NCBI GenBank assembly: GCA_965199915.1 | Contig: OZ241348.1 | Span: forward strand, 1,240,001-1,304,000 | Length of the DNA: 64,000 nucleotides | Direction: 5' to 3' | Source of the DNA: VXYL01 sp965199915 | Lineage (GTDB): Bacteria > Pseudomonadota > Gammaproteobacteria > Pseudomonadales > Azotimanducaceae | Made by a program: the position numbers and the translations under genes | The notes under the pieces: model-generated | Database searches by the model: none | What the model saw: the letters and a program-made list of their open reading frames with translations, nothing else | Told to the model about the DNA's origin: nothing | In this document: in pieces, positions 24,692 to 33,199 of the stretch | Numbering within the stretch: position 1 is the stretch's first letter | Layout: each line of letters opens with the position of its first letter

Positions 24692-26890
24692 ATGCGCCAA
24701 AGCAGTTGCGCCGCTTGGCTTGTCGGCGTGGGCCTGTTGTGCGCGGCGCCGGGGGCGGGCAACCCCGAAATGCTGCCGCCGGCGATGAAGTACGGAGCGC
24801 GCGGCTGCGCCTTCTGCCACGTCTCCGCCAGCGGCGGCACCGGCCACAACGAGCGCGGGCTGTGGCTCATCGAAGAACGCAAGCGGCGGGGCGCGGACGC
24901 CGTGGACGCGGATTGGCTGGCGGCGCGCGAGACCGTGGTGGCGCGCTCGCCGCGGCCGACCCGCACGGATGTGCGGCCGGCCGAATTGCCGGCCCTGAAG
25001 GCGCGCCAGCGCGATCGGCGCCGCGCATTCGACTACACCACCGCACACGGCGACTGGCCGGCCTACGGCGGCGACCTCGGCGCCCGCAAATACGCGCCGC
25101 TGCCCCAAATCGACGTCGACAACGTGTCGCAACTGCGCATCGCCTGGATTTGGGAGGCGTTCGACAACCACCGCGCCAGCCAACGCGGCAAAACGCCGGA
25201 CCGTTTCATGGTGACGCCGTTGATGGTGGGCGGGCGCGTGTTCGTGCGCACGTCCTACTCGGCGGTGGCGGCGCTGGACGCGATCACCGGCGAGACGCTG
25301 TGGACCTACGATCCCGGCACCGGCGACGGGCCGCGGCCGCCGCAGTTCGGCTTTTCCAGCCGCGGGTTGGCCTACCACCGCGGCAAGGCGGAGGGCGGCA
25401 AGGCGGGGGATCGGGTGCTGCTGGTGACCTCCGACGGCTGGTTGATCGCGCTTGCGCCGGACACGGGCAAACTACACGGCGGTTTCGGCAAGGAGGGCCG
25501 GGTCGATCTCACGCAAGGTTTGCGGCGACGCATCGACCGGCGGGCGTCCACATGGAACTACGCGCCGGCGGTGTGCGGGGATGTGGTGGTGATCGGCAAC
25601 CAAACCATCGACAACTCGCATCAGAGGCCCAACTGGCGCGCCAACGTGCCGCTCGGCGATGTGCGCGGGTTCGACGTGAACACCGGCAAGCAGATGTGGG
25701 TGTTCCAGACCGTGCCGCAGGCCGGCGAGTTCGGCAACGACACCTGGGGCGAGGAGTCGTGGCGTTGGATGGGCAACACCAACGTCTGGTCGATGATGAG
25801 TTGCGATGCCGCCCTTGGCCACGTGTACCTGCCGGTGACCGCGCCGACCAGCCATTTCTACGGCGGCTTGCGGCCGGGCGACAACCTGTTCGGCACCTCG
25901 GTGGTGGCCTTGAACGCGGCCACCGGCAAACGGGTGTGGCATTTCCAAACCGTGCATCACGACATCTGGGACTACGACCTGCCGGCGGCGCCGGTGGTGG
26001 TCGATCTGGTCCAGAACGGCAAGCAGGTGCGGGCGGTGGTGCAAGTGAGCAAAGTGGGTTTCCTGTACGTTTTCGACCGCGTCACCGGCACGCCGCTGTG
26101 GCCCATTGAGGAGCGGCCGGTGCCCAAGAGCGACTTGGAAGGCGAACAGGCGTCTCCCACGCAGCCGTTTCCCACCTGGCCGCCGCCGTTCGAGCTGCAA
26201 GGCGTCCGCGAGGACGACCTGATCGATTTCACACCCAAACTGCGCGAGCGTGCGTTGAAACGCCTTGCCGACGTGCGCATCGGCCCGTTGTTTCTGCCGC
26301 CGTCGGAACAGGGCAGCTTGGTGGTGCCCGGCTGGGGCGGCGGCGGCAACTGGGGCGGGGCGGCCTTCGACCCGGAAGCGAGGCGCTTGTATCTGGCCTC
26401 GAGGCGCATGCCGCTCCTGCTCACAGCCCGTCGCATCAAATCGAAAAGGCTCGGCTATCCCTACGCGGTGAACCCTGGCGGAGTGCGATTGGACGGGCTG
26501 CACGTGGTCAAGCCGCCGTGGTCCAGCATCATCGCCTACGGCTTGGACAGCGGAGACATCGCTTGGCGGGTGGCCAACGGCGCCGGGCCCCGCCACCACC
26601 CGGCGCTGCGCGGGCTCGATCTGCCGGACCTGGGGGAACCGGACATCGCGCCGGGGATACTGGCGACCCGCAACTTCCTCTTTCTTGGCCACCGCCCGAG
26701 CGGCTTCGCGCCGAGCACGCTGCGGGCGTTGGACAAGGCCACCGGCCAACTCGTCTGGCAGCACGCGCTGCCGGGTACCCACGACATGGCACCGCCCATG
26801 GGCTACCTGGCCGGCGGCAAGCCGTTTGTCGTGATCGCCACCGGCACGGTCGGGCAACCGGCTCGGTTGACCGCGTTCCGACTGCCGTAG
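24692..26890 (+). CDS. PQQ-dependent dehydrogenase with N-terminal haem c motif
   Basis: A 732-residue periplasmic quinoprotein. The leader MRQSSCAAWLVGVGLLCAAPG precedes a c-type haem site, CAFCH at residues 39-43, and then an eight-bladed propeller of the quinoprotein alcohol/glucose dehydrogenase class. Repeated blade motifs include ALDAITGETLWTYD, ALNAATGKRVWHFQ, YVFDRVTGTPLWPIEE and RALDKATGQLVWQHALPG, and the entry signature DWPAYGGDLGARKYAPL is typical. The haem at the N-terminus, rather than as a C-terminal domain, is uncommon. ATG 24692 is preceded by GGAGGGGG at 5 bases; an ATG six codons earlier is less likely. It stands alone with no PQQ synthesis or cytochrome genes near. The oxidised substrate (alcohol, sugar or polyol) cannot be told from the sequence. 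Confidence 0.85.
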   Translation: MRQSSCAAWLVGVGLLCAAPGAGNPEMLPPAMKYGARGCAFCHVSASGGTGHNERGLWLIEERKRRGADAVDADWLAARETVVARSPRPTRTDVRPAELPALKARQRDRRRAFDYTTAHGDWPAYGGDLGARKYAPLPQIDVDNVSQLRIAWIWEAFDNHRASQRGKTPDRFMVTPLMVGGRVFVRTSYSAVAALDAITGETLWTYDPGTGDGPRPPQFGFSSRGLAYHRGKAEGGKAGDRVLLVTSDGWLIALAPDTGKLHGGFGKEGRVDLTQGLRRRIDRRASTWNYAPAVCGDVVVIGNQTIDNSHQRPNWRANVPLGDVRGFDVNTGKQMWVFQTVPQAGEFGNDTWGEESWRWMGNTNVWSMMSCDAALGHVYLPVTAPTSHFYGGLRPGDNLFGTSVVALNAATGKRVWHFQTVHHDIWDYDLPAAPVVVDLVQNGKQVRAVVQVSKVGFLYVFDRVTGTPLWPIEERPVPKSDLEGEQASPTQPFPTWPPPFELQGVREDDLIDFTPKLRERALKRLADVRIGPLFLPPSEQGSLVVPGWGGGGNWGGAAFDPEARRLYLASRRMPLLLTARRIKSKRLGYPYAVNPGGVRLDGLHVVKPPWSSIIAYGLDSGDIAWRVANGAGPRHHPALRGLDLPDLGEPDIAPGILATRNFLFLGHRPSGFAPSTLRALDKATGQLVWQHALPGTHDMAPPMGYLAGGKPFVVIATGTVGQPARLTAFRLP

Positions 26891-26930
26891 TTTCTTGAGG
26901 GGCGAAAATCGGCGTGAATGAGTCAGTTTT

Positions 26931-26985
26931 CGGCAAAGGCACGGAGTTTGCGGAGCAAACTCGAACGCGCCCCGCAGGGCGCGCC
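26931..26985. repeat. Dispersed double-hairpin repeat, copy 1
   Basis: An intergenic element with two adjacent palindromes: GAGTTTGC-GGA-GCAAACTC at 26944-26962 and GCGCCC-CGCA-GGGCGC just after it. The same two-stem unit, with different loop bases, recurs at 62653-62710 and 63498-63555. It lies between the dehydrogenase stop and the tolC-like gene. REP-like; no coding capacity. Confidence 0.75.
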
Positions 26986-27020
26986 GTAGCCAGCCTGCTT
27001 GAGGGGCGAAGACTTCACAG

Positions 27021-28751
27021 ATGAGTCAAGTCTCGCGGCGGCGCGCCCGGCAGGGTGCCGCAACGCGTCTGTTTGCAGGCTTAGTAGGATTCGCGGCGCT
27101 GTGCGCTTTCGGTTCGCCGGCACCGGCAACCGACGCGCCGCAAGGCGACTTGGAGCCACTCGGCGACTCTCCGGCGCGAACCGCGCCCAGCCGCGCCACG
27201 GGCTTCGCGGCGCAGAGCGGCGCGCCTGTTCTCGCTTCCGACGCTGATCTCTCTTTGGCCGACGCCATCGCTCTGGCCATGCGCAACAACCGGAGTTTGG
27301 TGAACGGGCGTCTTGCCCGCGCGACGCAGCGCTTCGCCCTCGCGGTGGCGGAGGACAAGTTCAAGCCGGACTTCAACATCGGTTCCTTCCAACGGTTCGA
27401 GACCGAAGAAGGTGGATGGGCGCGTGACGACCATGGCGCCACCGTGGGGGCGACGCTGCGCCTTCCCACCGGCGCGAGCATCGACCTCGTCAACGCCGTG
27501 GCCGGCGGCGGATTCGGCGCGCAAGGCTACGACAACTCTTTGACGCTGCGTTTCACCCAGCCGTGGCTCAAAGGCGGCGGCATCCGCGTGAACACCGCTT
27601 CGGTGCGCATCGCCCGCGCCATTGAGAGAATCAGCGCGCTGGTGTTCGAGCGCGCCATTGGCGATGTCGCAACGGCCGTGGTGGTGGCCTATCGGAATCT
27701 GCTGCAAGCGGAGCAACGGCTGGGCATCAGCGCCCGTTCGCTGCGCCGCGCCCAAGATCTGCTGGCCACGAACCGCGCCCTCATTCAAGCGGGCCGGATG
27801 GCCGAGCTGGAAGTGGTGCAGGCCGAGGCGGACGTGGCCGAGCGGGAACTGGTGCTTGTGGGGGCGCAGAACCGTCTCGACGGAGCGCGTCTTTCGTTGA
27901 TCGACATCCTGGATGTGGACAGCGACACGGCCATCCACCCCTCGGAGACGCTGAACGTCGAAAGGGTGCGCTCCGCCGGCGCCCTGCGCATGGCCGAACA
28001 TTGCGCGGCGGGGCCGAGCGGGGCCGAAGCGGAACCGGGGGCGGAGGACGCGTTGCCCGGCAACTGCCAAGCGACGCCGGCGCCGATGGTCGCCTTGGCC
28101 CTTGAGAGCCGCCCGGAATACCAACAAGCCCTGTTGCGGGTGCAGAACGCCGAAGCCGAGCTCCTGCTCGCCAAGAACAACCGGCTTTGGGACCTCTCCA
28201 CCACGGTTTCCATGGACGTTGACGGCAACGCCGATTCGTTCGGCGCCGCCTTTGATCAATCCTTCGGCCTTGTTCCCGACGACGATTTGCGCGTGGCGCT
28301 GCGGCTCGACGTGCCCATCGGCCAACTTGCCGCGAAGCAGCGCCACGTCAACGCCCGCGCCAATCTTGCGCGGGCGCGCACGGACTTGGCGGAGCTGCGC
28401 CAATCCATCGACATTGCCGTTCGCAACGCCGTGCGCGACGTCGACGCGCGGCGGCGGCAAGTGGCCTTGGCTTCGCGCGCCAGCGAACTGGCGGCGCGCA
28501 AGCTCGACGCCGAAAGGCAAAAGCTGAACTTGGGGTTGACCACCAACTTCCGCATGATTCTCTTCGAAGACGATTTGGTGCGTGCGCAAAACGGCGAGGT
28601 CGAAGCCACCATCGCCTATCTCAACGCGCTTGCGTCCTTGGATCAGACGCTCGGCACCACGCTGCAAACCTGGGGCTTGGAAGTGGAGCGCGTGGAACGC
28701 TTTGGCGAGGCGAACGGAACCTCCACGGAAGCAAGCGGGAGCGGCCGATGA
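27021..28751 (+). CDS. TolC-family outer-membrane efflux protein
   Basis: A 576-residue outer-membrane channel of tripartite efflux or type I secretion. A basic N-terminus with a hydrophobic stretch (LFAGLVGFAALCAFGSPAPA) is the signal peptide. The mature protein shows the two TolC-type repeats: LSLADAIALAMRNNRSLVNG starting the first (shown here in part by LADAIALAMRNN), and VALALESRPEYQQALLRV starting the second, each followed by long helical coiled-coil segments rich in Ala, Glu and Arg (LARARTDLAELRQSIDIAV). It is first in the four-gene efflux operon and its stop overlaps the start of the adaptor gene by four bases. The stretch ahead of its ATG duplicates sequence found 100 bases upstream. 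Substrate unknown. Confidence 0.87.
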   Translation: MSQVSRRRARQGAATRLFAGLVGFAALCAFGSPAPATDAPQGDLEPLGDSPARTAPSRATGFAAQSGAPVLASDADLSLADAIALAMRNNRSLVNGRLARATQRFALAVAEDKFKPDFNIGSFQRFETEEGGWARDDHGATVGATLRLPTGASIDLVNAVAGGGFGAQGYDNSLTLRFTQPWLKGGGIRVNTASVRIARAIERISALVFERAIGDVATAVVVAYRNLLQAEQRLGISARSLRRAQDLLATNRALIQAGRMAELEVVQAEADVAERELVLVGAQNRLDGARLSLIDILDVDSDTAIHPSETLNVERVRSAGALRMAEHCAAGPSGAEAEPGAEDALPGNCQATPAPMVALALESRPEYQQALLRVQNAEAELLLAKNNRLWDLSTTVSMDVDGNADSFGAAFDQSFGLVPDDDLRVALRLDVPIGQLAAKQRHVNARANLARARTDLAELRQSIDIAVRNAVRDVDARRRQVALASRASELAARKLDAERQKLNLGLTTNFRMILFEDDLVRAQNGEVEATIAYLNALASLDQTLGTTLQTWGLEVERVERFGEANGTSTEASGSGR

Positions 28752-30529
28752 CGCGGCGCGAGTCTCCCGTGCATGGCGAAATCTTGGAGCACATGAGCGA
28801 CGGCGTGCTGAGCGTCGACGGCGACGGACGCATCATGACGTTCAATCCGGCGGCAGCGCGGCTGCTCGGCATCGCCGCCGACGCCGCTCTGAACCGCACG
28901 CTGGCCGAGCTGTTCCTCACCAGAGCGGGTTTCGACGATTTCAACCAAGCGATCATCGACGCGGTGCAGGGCACCTTGGCGGGCGAGCCGCGCACCGTGG
29001 AAGTGCGGATCGACGACGCAGTTCGCCTGTTCACGCTCACCACATCCTATTTGGGCACGGATGGCGATGGCGAGAACCGCGGCGTTATCGCCGTGTTCGC
29101 GGACGTCACCGAACTCAAAGAGCTGCGGCAGAGCGAACGGCGTTTGGCGGAAACACTGGAAGCGCAACACGCCGAACTGCAAAGCGCCTACCGGGAACTC
29201 GAGGAGGGCAACCAGACGTTGGCGATGGCGCTGCGCAAGGTTCAGATCGCCCGGGTGGTGGCGACGACGTTCGTGATCGGCCTCTTCGTGCTCGTTGGCG
29301 CCGTCGCTTGGCACTCGCCGCTCGCACCCGCATCCGCGTCATCGTCGGACCCGGTGGTGGACGGTGCGAAAGACGGCGGCGCAATCACCGTGGCGCCCGA
29401 GCGCCTGATCTCCACGATCTCCGTGTTCGGCCGCTTGGCGCCGCGCCGGGAAGTGCTGGTGACGAGCCCCGCGGCCGGCAAAGTGGCCGAGGCGCACTTC
29501 CTGTACGGGGAACGCGTCGCCGTCGGACAACAACTGTTGAAACTGGACACCACCGAGATCGAGCGCGAACACCGGGAAGCGCTCGCGGCGCACATCAACG
29601 CCACCAAGAACTTGGCGGAGCTCGAGGACTGGGCGAACAATCCCGAGATGGCCCGGGTGCGCCGCGATCTCAGCAAAGCGCGGTTGGCGCTCGACAACCA
29701 GAAGAACAAACTGGAGCAAACCGCTCTCCTGCTGGAGCAGGGAATCGTCTCCGCCGCGGAACACGACGCCGCTCTGCGGCAATACGAAGGCCAACGGCTC
29801 GATTACGAGTTGCTCGAACGGGATCGGCAAACCGTGCTCGCCAAGGGCGACGCCGACGCGCGCGAGGTGGCGCGTCTGGAGTTGGAAAACGCCCGCATTC
29901 GCGTGCGCCGTTTGGAGGAAACGCTTGCCAACGCCACCGTCGCGGCGCCGATCGCCGGCGTGTTGCTGCAGCCCGCGCAAACGAGCTTCGGTGACGAAGA
30001 ACGGCTGCTGGTGAAAGGCCAAGTGGTCAACCAGGGCGAGCCCTTGTTCACCATTGGCGATGTCGAGGGATTGTCCGTGCGCGGCTGGGTGGACGAGGTG
30101 GACGTCGACAAGATCCGTTTGGCGCAGGCGGTGGTGGTTCGCGGCGACGCCTTCCCCGATTTGGAATTGCGCGGCGCCGTCACCCACGTTTCGCGCCAAG
30201 CCCGGCAAGGCTCCGCAAGGGACGTCCCCACGTTCGAGTTCGTCGCGGCGGTGGAAGGGCTTGCCGCCGCCGAGCGCGCGTCGTTGCGGCTCGGCATGTC
30301 GGCCACGGTCGAAATCGTCGTGGCCGACAAACCGGATGCGCTGCTCGTGCCGATTTCCGCCGTGCAAATCCACGGCGACGAAACATGGCTGCGCGTCCGC
30401 GATCCGCGCGACGGCGGCATCGAACGCCGTCGCGTGGAGACGGGCACGACGACGTTGACCCAAGTGGAAATCGTCAGCGGCCTGCGCGCCGGCGAAGAGG
30501 TGTTGCTGGCCGCCGCGGGCGCCGCGTGA
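28748..30529 (+). CDS. PAS domain fused to MacA/HlyD-type periplasmic adaptor
   Basis: A 593-residue fusion. Residues 1-125 are a cytoplasmic PAS sensor: ILEHMSDGVLSVDGDGRIM, then FNPAAARLLGI, ending GVIAVFADVTELKELRQSE, the classic PAS-to-helix junction. A coiled coil (to about 165) leads to one membrane segment, VVATTFVIGLFVLVGAVAW. The periplasmic rest is a membrane-fusion adaptor: half-lipoyl motif LVTSPAAGKVAEAHFLYGE, long hairpin helices, second lipoyl half ATVAAPIAGVLLQPAQ, then beta-barrel and membrane-proximal domains (DALLVPISAVQIHGDETW). Adaptors normally have only a leader or anchor at the N-terminus, so the PAS domain is unusual and could link efflux to a cytoplasmic signal. It overlaps both neighbours by four bases, so all four operon genes are coupled. 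Confidence 0.85.
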   Translation: MTRRESPVHGEILEHMSDGVLSVDGDGRIMTFNPAAARLLGIAADAALNRTLAELFLTRAGFDDFNQAIIDAVQGTLAGEPRTVEVRIDDAVRLFTLTTSYLGTDGDGENRGVIAVFADVTELKELRQSERRLAETLEAQHAELQSAYRELEEGNQTLAMALRKVQIARVVATTFVIGLFVLVGAVAWHSPLAPASASSSDPVVDGAKDGGAITVAPERLISTISVFGRLAPRREVLVTSPAAGKVAEAHFLYGERVAVGQQLLKLDTTEIEREHREALAAHINATKNLAELEDWANNPEMARVRRDLSKARLALDNQKNKLEQTALLLEQGIVSAAEHDAALRQYEGQRLDYELLERDRQTVLAKGDADAREVARLELENARIRVRRLEETLANATVAAPIAGVLLQPAQTSFGDEERLLVKGQVVNQGEPLFTIGDVEGLSVRGWVDEVDVDKIRLAQAVVVRGDAFPDLELRGAVTHVSRQARQGSARDVPTFEFVAAVEGLAAAERASLRLGMSATVEIVVADKPDALLVPISAVQIHGDETWLRVRDPRDGGIERRRVETGTTTLTQVEIVSGLRAGEEVLLAAAGAA

Positions 30530-31236
30530 GCACGATGCGCGCCGAAGAAGAGCTGCTCAGGTTAGGCGCGGTTTGCAAGACCTACTCCGTGGGCCCGGTG
30601 CAGACCCAAGTGCTGCGGGGCGTGGATTTGGAAGTGGCGCGCGGCGACATGCTCTCCATGATGGGGCCGTCCGGCTGCGGCAAATCCACGCTCATGAACG
30701 TCGTCGGCCTTCTTGACCGTCCGACCAGCGGGTCTTATTCCTTTGCCGGGCGGGAAGTCACCGCGCTCGACGACGACGCCTTGTCCGCCATCCGCAACTT
30801 GAAGATCGGTTTCGTGTTCCAAGCGTTCAACCTGCTTCCCCGCCTAACCGCCGAGGAGAACGTGGGCCTGCCGTTGGTTTACCGCGGGATCGGCGAGAAG
30901 GAGATCCGGGAACGGGCGCGCGCCGGCTTGCAGCGGCTTGGCATGGAGGATTGCGCGCAGCAGCGGCCGAACGAGCTCTCCGGCGGTCAACAACAACGGG
31001 TGGCGATTGCGCGCGCCTTGGTCGGCGAGCCCGACGTCATTCTCGCGGACGAACCGACCGGCGCCTTGGACGCGGACACCGGCCGCGACATCATGCGGCT
31101 GCTCATCCGCTTGAACGTGGAGCAACGGCTCACCATCATCGTGGTGACGCACGACTTGGTGGTGGATCGGCTTTGCGCCCGGCGCACGCGCATTCGCGAC
31201 GGCGTGCTTCACGAGCAAGACGCAAGCGCCGGATGA
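30526..31236 (+). CDS. MacB/LolD-type ABC ATPase
   Basis: A 236-residue ATP-binding subunit for the MacB-like permease encoded next. Walker A is GPSGCGKSTLMNVVGLLDRP, with the family's GLLDxP sequel, Q-loop FVFQAFNLLPRLTAEENV, signature LSGGQQQRVAIARAL, Walker B VILADEPTGALD, and H-loop VVTHD. GTG 30526 overlaps the adaptor stop as GTGA; ATG 30535 in the same frame is an alternative. Operon partners are an outer-membrane channel and an adaptor, so this drives a MacAB-TolC-like mechanotransmission efflux or secretion pump rather than a simple importer. It is intact and of normal length. Confidence 0.9.
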   Translation: MSTMRAEEELLRLGAVCKTYSVGPVQTQVLRGVDLEVARGDMLSMMGPSGCGKSTLMNVVGLLDRPTSGSYSFAGREVTALDDDALSAIRNLKIGFVFQAFNLLPRLTAEENVGLPLVYRGIGEKEIRERARAGLQRLGMEDCAQQRPNELSGGQQQRVAIARALVGEPDVILADEPTGALDADTGRDIMRLLIRLNVEQRLTIIVVTHDLVVDRLCARRTRIRDGVLHEQDASAG

Positions 31237-32525
31237 GGCCGGGCGGGGCCGCGTTCATCGCGGTGAGAAACGCCATCGGCAGGGCGCCTGCCGCGTTGAC
31301 GGCCGTGCGCCAAGCGCTTCAACACGCCCGCGTTGCGGCGCTCAAAGCCGATGTCAAGCAGGCGCTCGCGAGCCTCAACGTCCACCGCCAACGCACGGCG
31401 CTGGCGTTGATCGGTCTGGCGCTCGGCGTGGCGGCTGTTACCGCGATGGTTTCCGTGGGCGCCACGGCCAAGGCGGAGGCGCTCAAGCGGTTCCAAGACT
31501 TGGGCACGGAAACCTTGTTGATCCGCAAACGCGCCGGCAATCCAGCCGGCAAACGGGCGGCGGCGGCCATTCGCGCCGAGGATGTGGCGACGCTGCCGAC
31601 GCAAACGGCCACCATCGCCGCGGCGGCGCCGGCGCTGCAGGTGTTTGGCGCCGTGGCTTACGGCGGCCGTTCGCTCGGCACCAAGGGCATTGTCGGCGTC
31701 GCCGAAGCGGTTGCGACGTTAAGCAAGCTCCTCCCAAGCGCCGGGCGCTTCGTCTCGGATTTGGATGTGCATCGGCAGTACTGCGTCGTCGGCCACGCCA
31801 TCGCGCAGGCGATGCGCGCCGCCGGCGCAAGCCAAGTCGTGGGCGAGTCGGTGACGCTCGCAGGGCGGATCTACACCGTGGTCGGCGTGTTGGCGCAGAC
31901 GCCGAGATCCAGCTTGCGACCGTTCCGCGTGGACGAATCGGTCTTTGTGCCGATCACAACGGCGCAGCGCGTTTTCCGTTCGGAAATCCAGTTCGTCGTC
32001 GCGCGCATGAGCGCGGATGCGGATCACCGCCGCGCCGCCGCCGAGGCGCAAGCGCATTTCCAAAGCCGCGTGAGCGGTCTGCGCGTGGGCGTGCAGACCG
32101 CCGACGATCTCATCGCCGCGTTGCGCAAGCAGATGCGCCTCTTCACCTTGCTGCTGGCGGCGATTGGCGGCATCTCCCTGGTGGTCGGTGGCGCCGGCGC
32201 CATGAACGTCATGCTCGCGTCGGTAACCGAGCGGCGCCGAGAAGTTGGCGTGCGCCGCGCTTTGGGCGCTCGTCGGCGCGACATTCGCAACCAGTTCCTC
32301 ATCGAGGCGCTGACGCTGTCTTTGGCCGGCGGCGCGCTCGGCATCGTGCTGGGCGTCGCGGTTCCGTACGCGATCTGCGCCTACGCCGGCTGGTCCTTCC
32401 TCGCCTCGCCCGCCGCGATGCTGGCGGGCTTCGGCGTGGCGACCGGCGCCGGGGTCTTCTTCGGCGCCTACCCGGCGCGCCGCGCCGCCGGGGTGGACCC
32501 TATCGCCGCCTTGCGGGCGCAGTAG
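31233..32525 (+). CDS. MacB-type (FtsX-like) ABC permease
   Basis: A 430-residue inner-membrane permease. One membrane segment near the N-terminus (TALALIGLALGVAAVTAMVS) is followed by a periplasmic MacB_PCD domain. The FtsX domain holds three segments (LFTLLLAAIGGISLVVGGAG, then LSLAGGALGIVLGVAVPYA, then a last one around FGVATGAGVFFGAYPARRAA). The conserved cytoplasmic motif SVTERRREVGVRRALGARRR couples to the ATPase, and the C-terminus GVDPIAALRAQ is typical. ATG 31233 overlaps the ATPase stop. Last gene of the operon at 27021-32525. Compare the truncated paralogous permease at 44793-45053. Confidence 0.9.
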   Translation: MRPGGAAFIAVRNAIGRAPAALTAVRQALQHARVAALKADVKQALASLNVHRQRTALALIGLALGVAAVTAMVSVGATAKAEALKRFQDLGTETLLIRKRAGNPAGKRAAAAIRAEDVATLPTQTATIAAAAPALQVFGAVAYGGRSLGTKGIVGVAEAVATLSKLLPSAGRFVSDLDVHRQYCVVGHAIAQAMRAAGASQVVGESVTLAGRIYTVVGVLAQTPRSSLRPFRVDESVFVPITTAQRVFRSEIQFVVARMSADADHRRAAAEAQAHFQSRVSGLRVGVQTADDLIAALRKQMRLFTLLLAAIGGISLVVGGAGAMNVMLASVTERRREVGVRRALGARRRDIRNQFLIEALTLSLAGGALGIVLGVAVPYAICAYAGWSFLASPAAMLAGFGVATGAGVFFGAYPARRAAGVDPIAALRAQ

Positions 32526-32534
32526 CGCGAGATC

Positions 32535-33086
32535 TCAGCCGCTGTCGCCCCCGCCACCACTGTCGCCCCCGCCACCACTGTCGCCCCCGCCACCACTGTC
32601 GCCCCCGCCACCACTGTCGCCATCGCCACCACTGTCGCCGCCATCCCCGCTGTCGCCATCGCCACCGCTCGTATCGTCGCCACTGGTGTCGGCGTCCGTG
32701 CAGGATTTCGTAAACGTTACCGCCGTGCCGCTGCCCGTGAAGGTCAGTTCGGCTGTGCTCTGGCAGTCAATATCGGCGGTCCCGTAGTGGAGCTGGCCAT
32801 CGCCCAAGTGAACCGAGTACGTCAACGTGAACGACTCGTCGCCCCGCACCGAGCAGTTGACCGTCACTGTTTGGTCCTCCCTTACTGGTTGGAACGCTCG
32901 ACCGTCGCAGCTTACGGGCAAGAAGCCGGCGCCGAGGTGGGTCTGGCCCGCGGGGGCAGGCGTGGTCGTGGAGTTGACGACGGTGATGGAGAGGGTGCGC
33001 CACTCCGCTGCCCAAGCCGCGCTCGGCAGCGTCAAGAGCGCGAACGCCACAACCGAGAGTTTGAGGAAGTCACGCAAGCGTTGCAT
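32535..33086 (-). CDS. Small secreted protein with Gly-Asp-Ser repeat tail
   Basis: A 183-residue exported protein of unknown function. The signal peptide is LSVVAFALLTLPSAAWA, cut before AEW. The mature core of about 110 residues is beta-rich (LSITVVNSTTTPAPAG, LPVSCDGRAF, VTVNCSVRGDESFTLTYS, AELTFTGSGTAVTFTKSC) with four Cys that could form two disulfides. The last 50 residues are a GGGGDSG repeat array made by an 18-base tandem repeat. ATG 33086 has GGAG 8 bases upstream. A homologous core, without the repeat tail, is encoded at 34975-35406, so the two are paralogues flanking an ATPase gene and a minisatellite. The acidic Gly-rich tail may bind Ca2+ or act as a spacer. Confidence 0.7.
   Translation of the reverse strand: MQRLRDFLKLSVVAFALLTLPSAAWAAEWRTLSITVVNSTTTPAPAGQTHLGAGFLPVSCDGRAFQPVREDQTVTVNCSVRGDESFTLTYSVHLGDGQLHYGTADIDCQSTAELTFTGSGTAVTFTKSCTDADTSGDDTSGGDGDSGDGGDSGGDGDSGGGGDSGGGGDSGGGGDSGGGGDSG
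32543..32668. repeat. 18-bp tandem repeat encoding the GGGGDS tail
   Basis: Seven 18-base units with four identical (TGTCGCCCCCGCCACCAC at 32543-32614) and three diverged towards the 5' end of the minus-strand gene. The unit is a multiple of three, so copy changes lengthen or shorten the protein tail in frame. Confidence 0.85.
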
Positions 33087-33199
33087 GGCGATCTCCAATT
33101 TCCAGTGTTTGAGGCGCGCAATCTAGCACAGGCCGGGACGGCGTGGAGGTCGATCTTGCACGAACCAAGGACCCGATTGGCGTCGGCCCGGAACGCCTC

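Noticed and set aside
22809..24788. Plus-strand 659-codon frame over the second ABC exporter gene
   Set aside because: Same antisense effect; it is not compatible with the clear NBD motifs on the other strand.
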